Shown here in pieces: positions 63,181-64,000 of a stretch of DNA of 64,000 nt; the stretch's first letter is position 1, and the number at the start of each line of letters is the position of its first letter. The position numbers were made by a program, and so were the translations under genes. This DNA is from Sphingomonas panacis. Lineage in GTDB: Bacteria > Pseudomonadota > Alphaproteobacteria > Sphingomonadales > Sphingomonadaceae. The notes below the pieces were generated by a model. The model did not search any database and was not told the origin of the DNA. It saw only the letters and a program-made list of their open reading frames with translations. Location: NCBI RefSeq assembly GCF_001717955.1, contig NZ_CP014168.1, positions 4,309,501 to 4,373,500 on the forward strand, in the 5' to 3' direction.

Positions 63181-64000
63181 TCAGAACGCGTCCGGGCGAA
63201 TCGTCAGCTTCAGCCAGATTTCGCGACCGCGCGACACCGGACCTTCAAAGTCCGATAGCACGCCGACGTTCGTCCCCGTCCCCGAGCCCGTGCCCGGCGA
63301 CTGGAAGCCGGAGAACGTGTAATAATGGTTGGAAAGGTTCCGACCGATCAACGCGAACTCAAAGCTTCCCGACTTTGGACCGACCGACACCGACGCATCG
63401 ACGAGGAGGCGACGCGGCGTGAACCCGCCGGGATTCAGTTCCTGCGACAGGAAATATCCCGATGTGTAAACGCCGTTCACGTTGAAGCGCGCCTTGTAAT
63501 CGCTGGCGACGGTCGATTCATACGCCAGGCCGAGGCTGCCGCTGAACTGCGGCGCGCGCGGCAGCGGACGCCCCTCCATTTGCTGCAAGCTGGGCACCGT
63601 CGCCGTGCTGGATTGCAGAGCGTTACAACCGCCCCCGATCGTTTGCCCGACATAGCAGGCGGCGAGGAAGGGTGAATCGTACTTCGCCGAGTTCAGCGCC
63701 GCGGACCCGTTGATCGAGAATCCTCGCAATGCCCGTGGCGAGAAAGTGAAATCACCCTCCAGACCCTTCACCCGCGCCGACGACGCATTGAGGATCAGCA
63801 GCGCGATCGTGGACGGATCGAAACGGCTGACCTGCAGATCTTTGTACCGGTAGGTGTAGGCCGCCAGGTTCAGGCGAAGCTGCCGATCGAACAACAATGT
63901 CTTCATGCCGATCTCGAACCCCTTGACGGTCTCCGGCCTGTAGAAAGCGGGAATATCGGTGACCGCAGGGTTGGTGAGCGACGCGTTATAGGTCGTATAG
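63181..64000 (-). CDS. TonB-dependent outer-membrane receptor (5' end outside window)
   Basis: The frame stays open to the window edge, so at least 272 C-terminal residues are present. It has the receptor barrel pattern: ETVKGFEIGMKTLLFDRQLR, LNLAAYTYRYKDLQVSRFD, FALIGRNLSNHYYTFSGFQ, and an ending with an aromatic last residue (RPDAF), the outer-membrane insertion signal. It probably imports the island's substrate. The plug domain lies outside the window. The stop is followed by a strong terminator. A frameshifted paralogue tail lies at 20351-20576. Confidence 0.92.
   Translation of the reverse strand, partial: YTTYNASLTNPAVTDIPAFYRPETVKGFEIGMKTLLFDRQLRLNLAAYTYRYKDLQVSRFDPSTIALLILNASSARVKGLEGDFTFSPRALRGFSINGSAALNSAKYDSPFLAACYVGQTIGGGCNALQSSTATVPSLQQMEGRPLPRAPQFSGSLGLAYESTVASDYKARFNVNGVYTSGYFLSQELNPGGFTPRRLLVDASVSVGPKSGSFEFALIGRNLSNHYYTFSGFQSPGTGSGTGTNVGVLSDFEGPVSRGREIWLKLTIRPDAF

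Noticed and set aside
1..64000. tRNA, rRNA and CRISPR arrays
   Set aside because: None seen by reading; the only regular repeats are the 23-bp IS21 end units, which are explained by the element.

Overview
The window reads as a high-GC alphaproteobacterial replicon, most likely from a sphingomonad. The grounds are the F-type transfer operon layout, the three-piece proton-translocating transhydrogenase with a small cytochrome-oxidase subunit IV-like gene fused onto its front by overlap, and TonB-receptor plus acyl-CoA catabolic content. This is inference from gene content; no rRNA or tRNA was seen to confirm taxonomy. Transfer genes beside metabolic genes suggest a large plasmid or an integrated conjugative element.

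Layout. (1) 1-10.4 kb: a mating-pair-formation operon on the + strand (TraN-like, TrbC, an S26 TraF-type peptidase, two thioredoxin-fold proteins, TraH, TraG), interrupted by an antisense GNAT/DUF1778 toxin-antitoxin module. (2) 10.4-14.8 kb: cargo typical of mobile elements, namely an unknown membrane protein, a RES/Xre-like pair, a Phd/PIN (VapC) pair with a clear promoter and palindromic operator, a fused nucleotidyltransferase-HEPN-like protein, and an HU protein. (3) 14.9-17.5 kb: a complete IS21-family element with a perfect 8-bp target duplication and 23-bp-periodic end repeats. (4) 17.5-20.9 kb: a decayed stretch holding the 3' tail of a short-chain dehydrogenase, a short AraC regulator, an orphan ECF sigma factor and the frameshifted 3' end of a TonB-dependent receptor. 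(5) 20.9-26.6 kb: a molybdopterin oxidoreductase and the pnt transhydrogenase operon. (6) 26.8-64 kb: a catabolic island of about 30 genes.

The catabolic island carries an acyl-CoA ligase, a class III CoA-transferase, four acyl-CoA dehydrogenases (two of them paired), an enoyl-CoA hydratase, a thiolase, EtfAB, a FadH-like dienoyl-CoA reductase, a second OYE-type reductase, four short-chain dehydrogenases, a zinc alcohol dehydrogenase, two 3-ketosteroid-dehydrogenase-like flavoproteins, a flavin monooxygenase, a [2Fe-2S] ferredoxin, a LigB-type extradiol dioxygenase, an ACMSD-like amidohydrolase, and a complete 2-hydroxypentadienoate pathway (hydratase, aldolase, acylating acetaldehyde dehydrogenase). 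Four local regulators (LysR, TetR, IclR and the AraC protein further left), an MFS transporter, a Nudix hydrolase and a TonB receptor complete it. Read together, the set could activate a carboxylic acid to its CoA ester, shorten or desaturate it, aromatise and hydroxylate a ring, cleave it by meta fission and deliver pyruvate and acetyl-CoA. The substrate cannot be read from the sequence. An 18-bp imperfect palindrome recurs at four promoters in the island and may be the operator of a shared regulator, possibly the local TetR protein.
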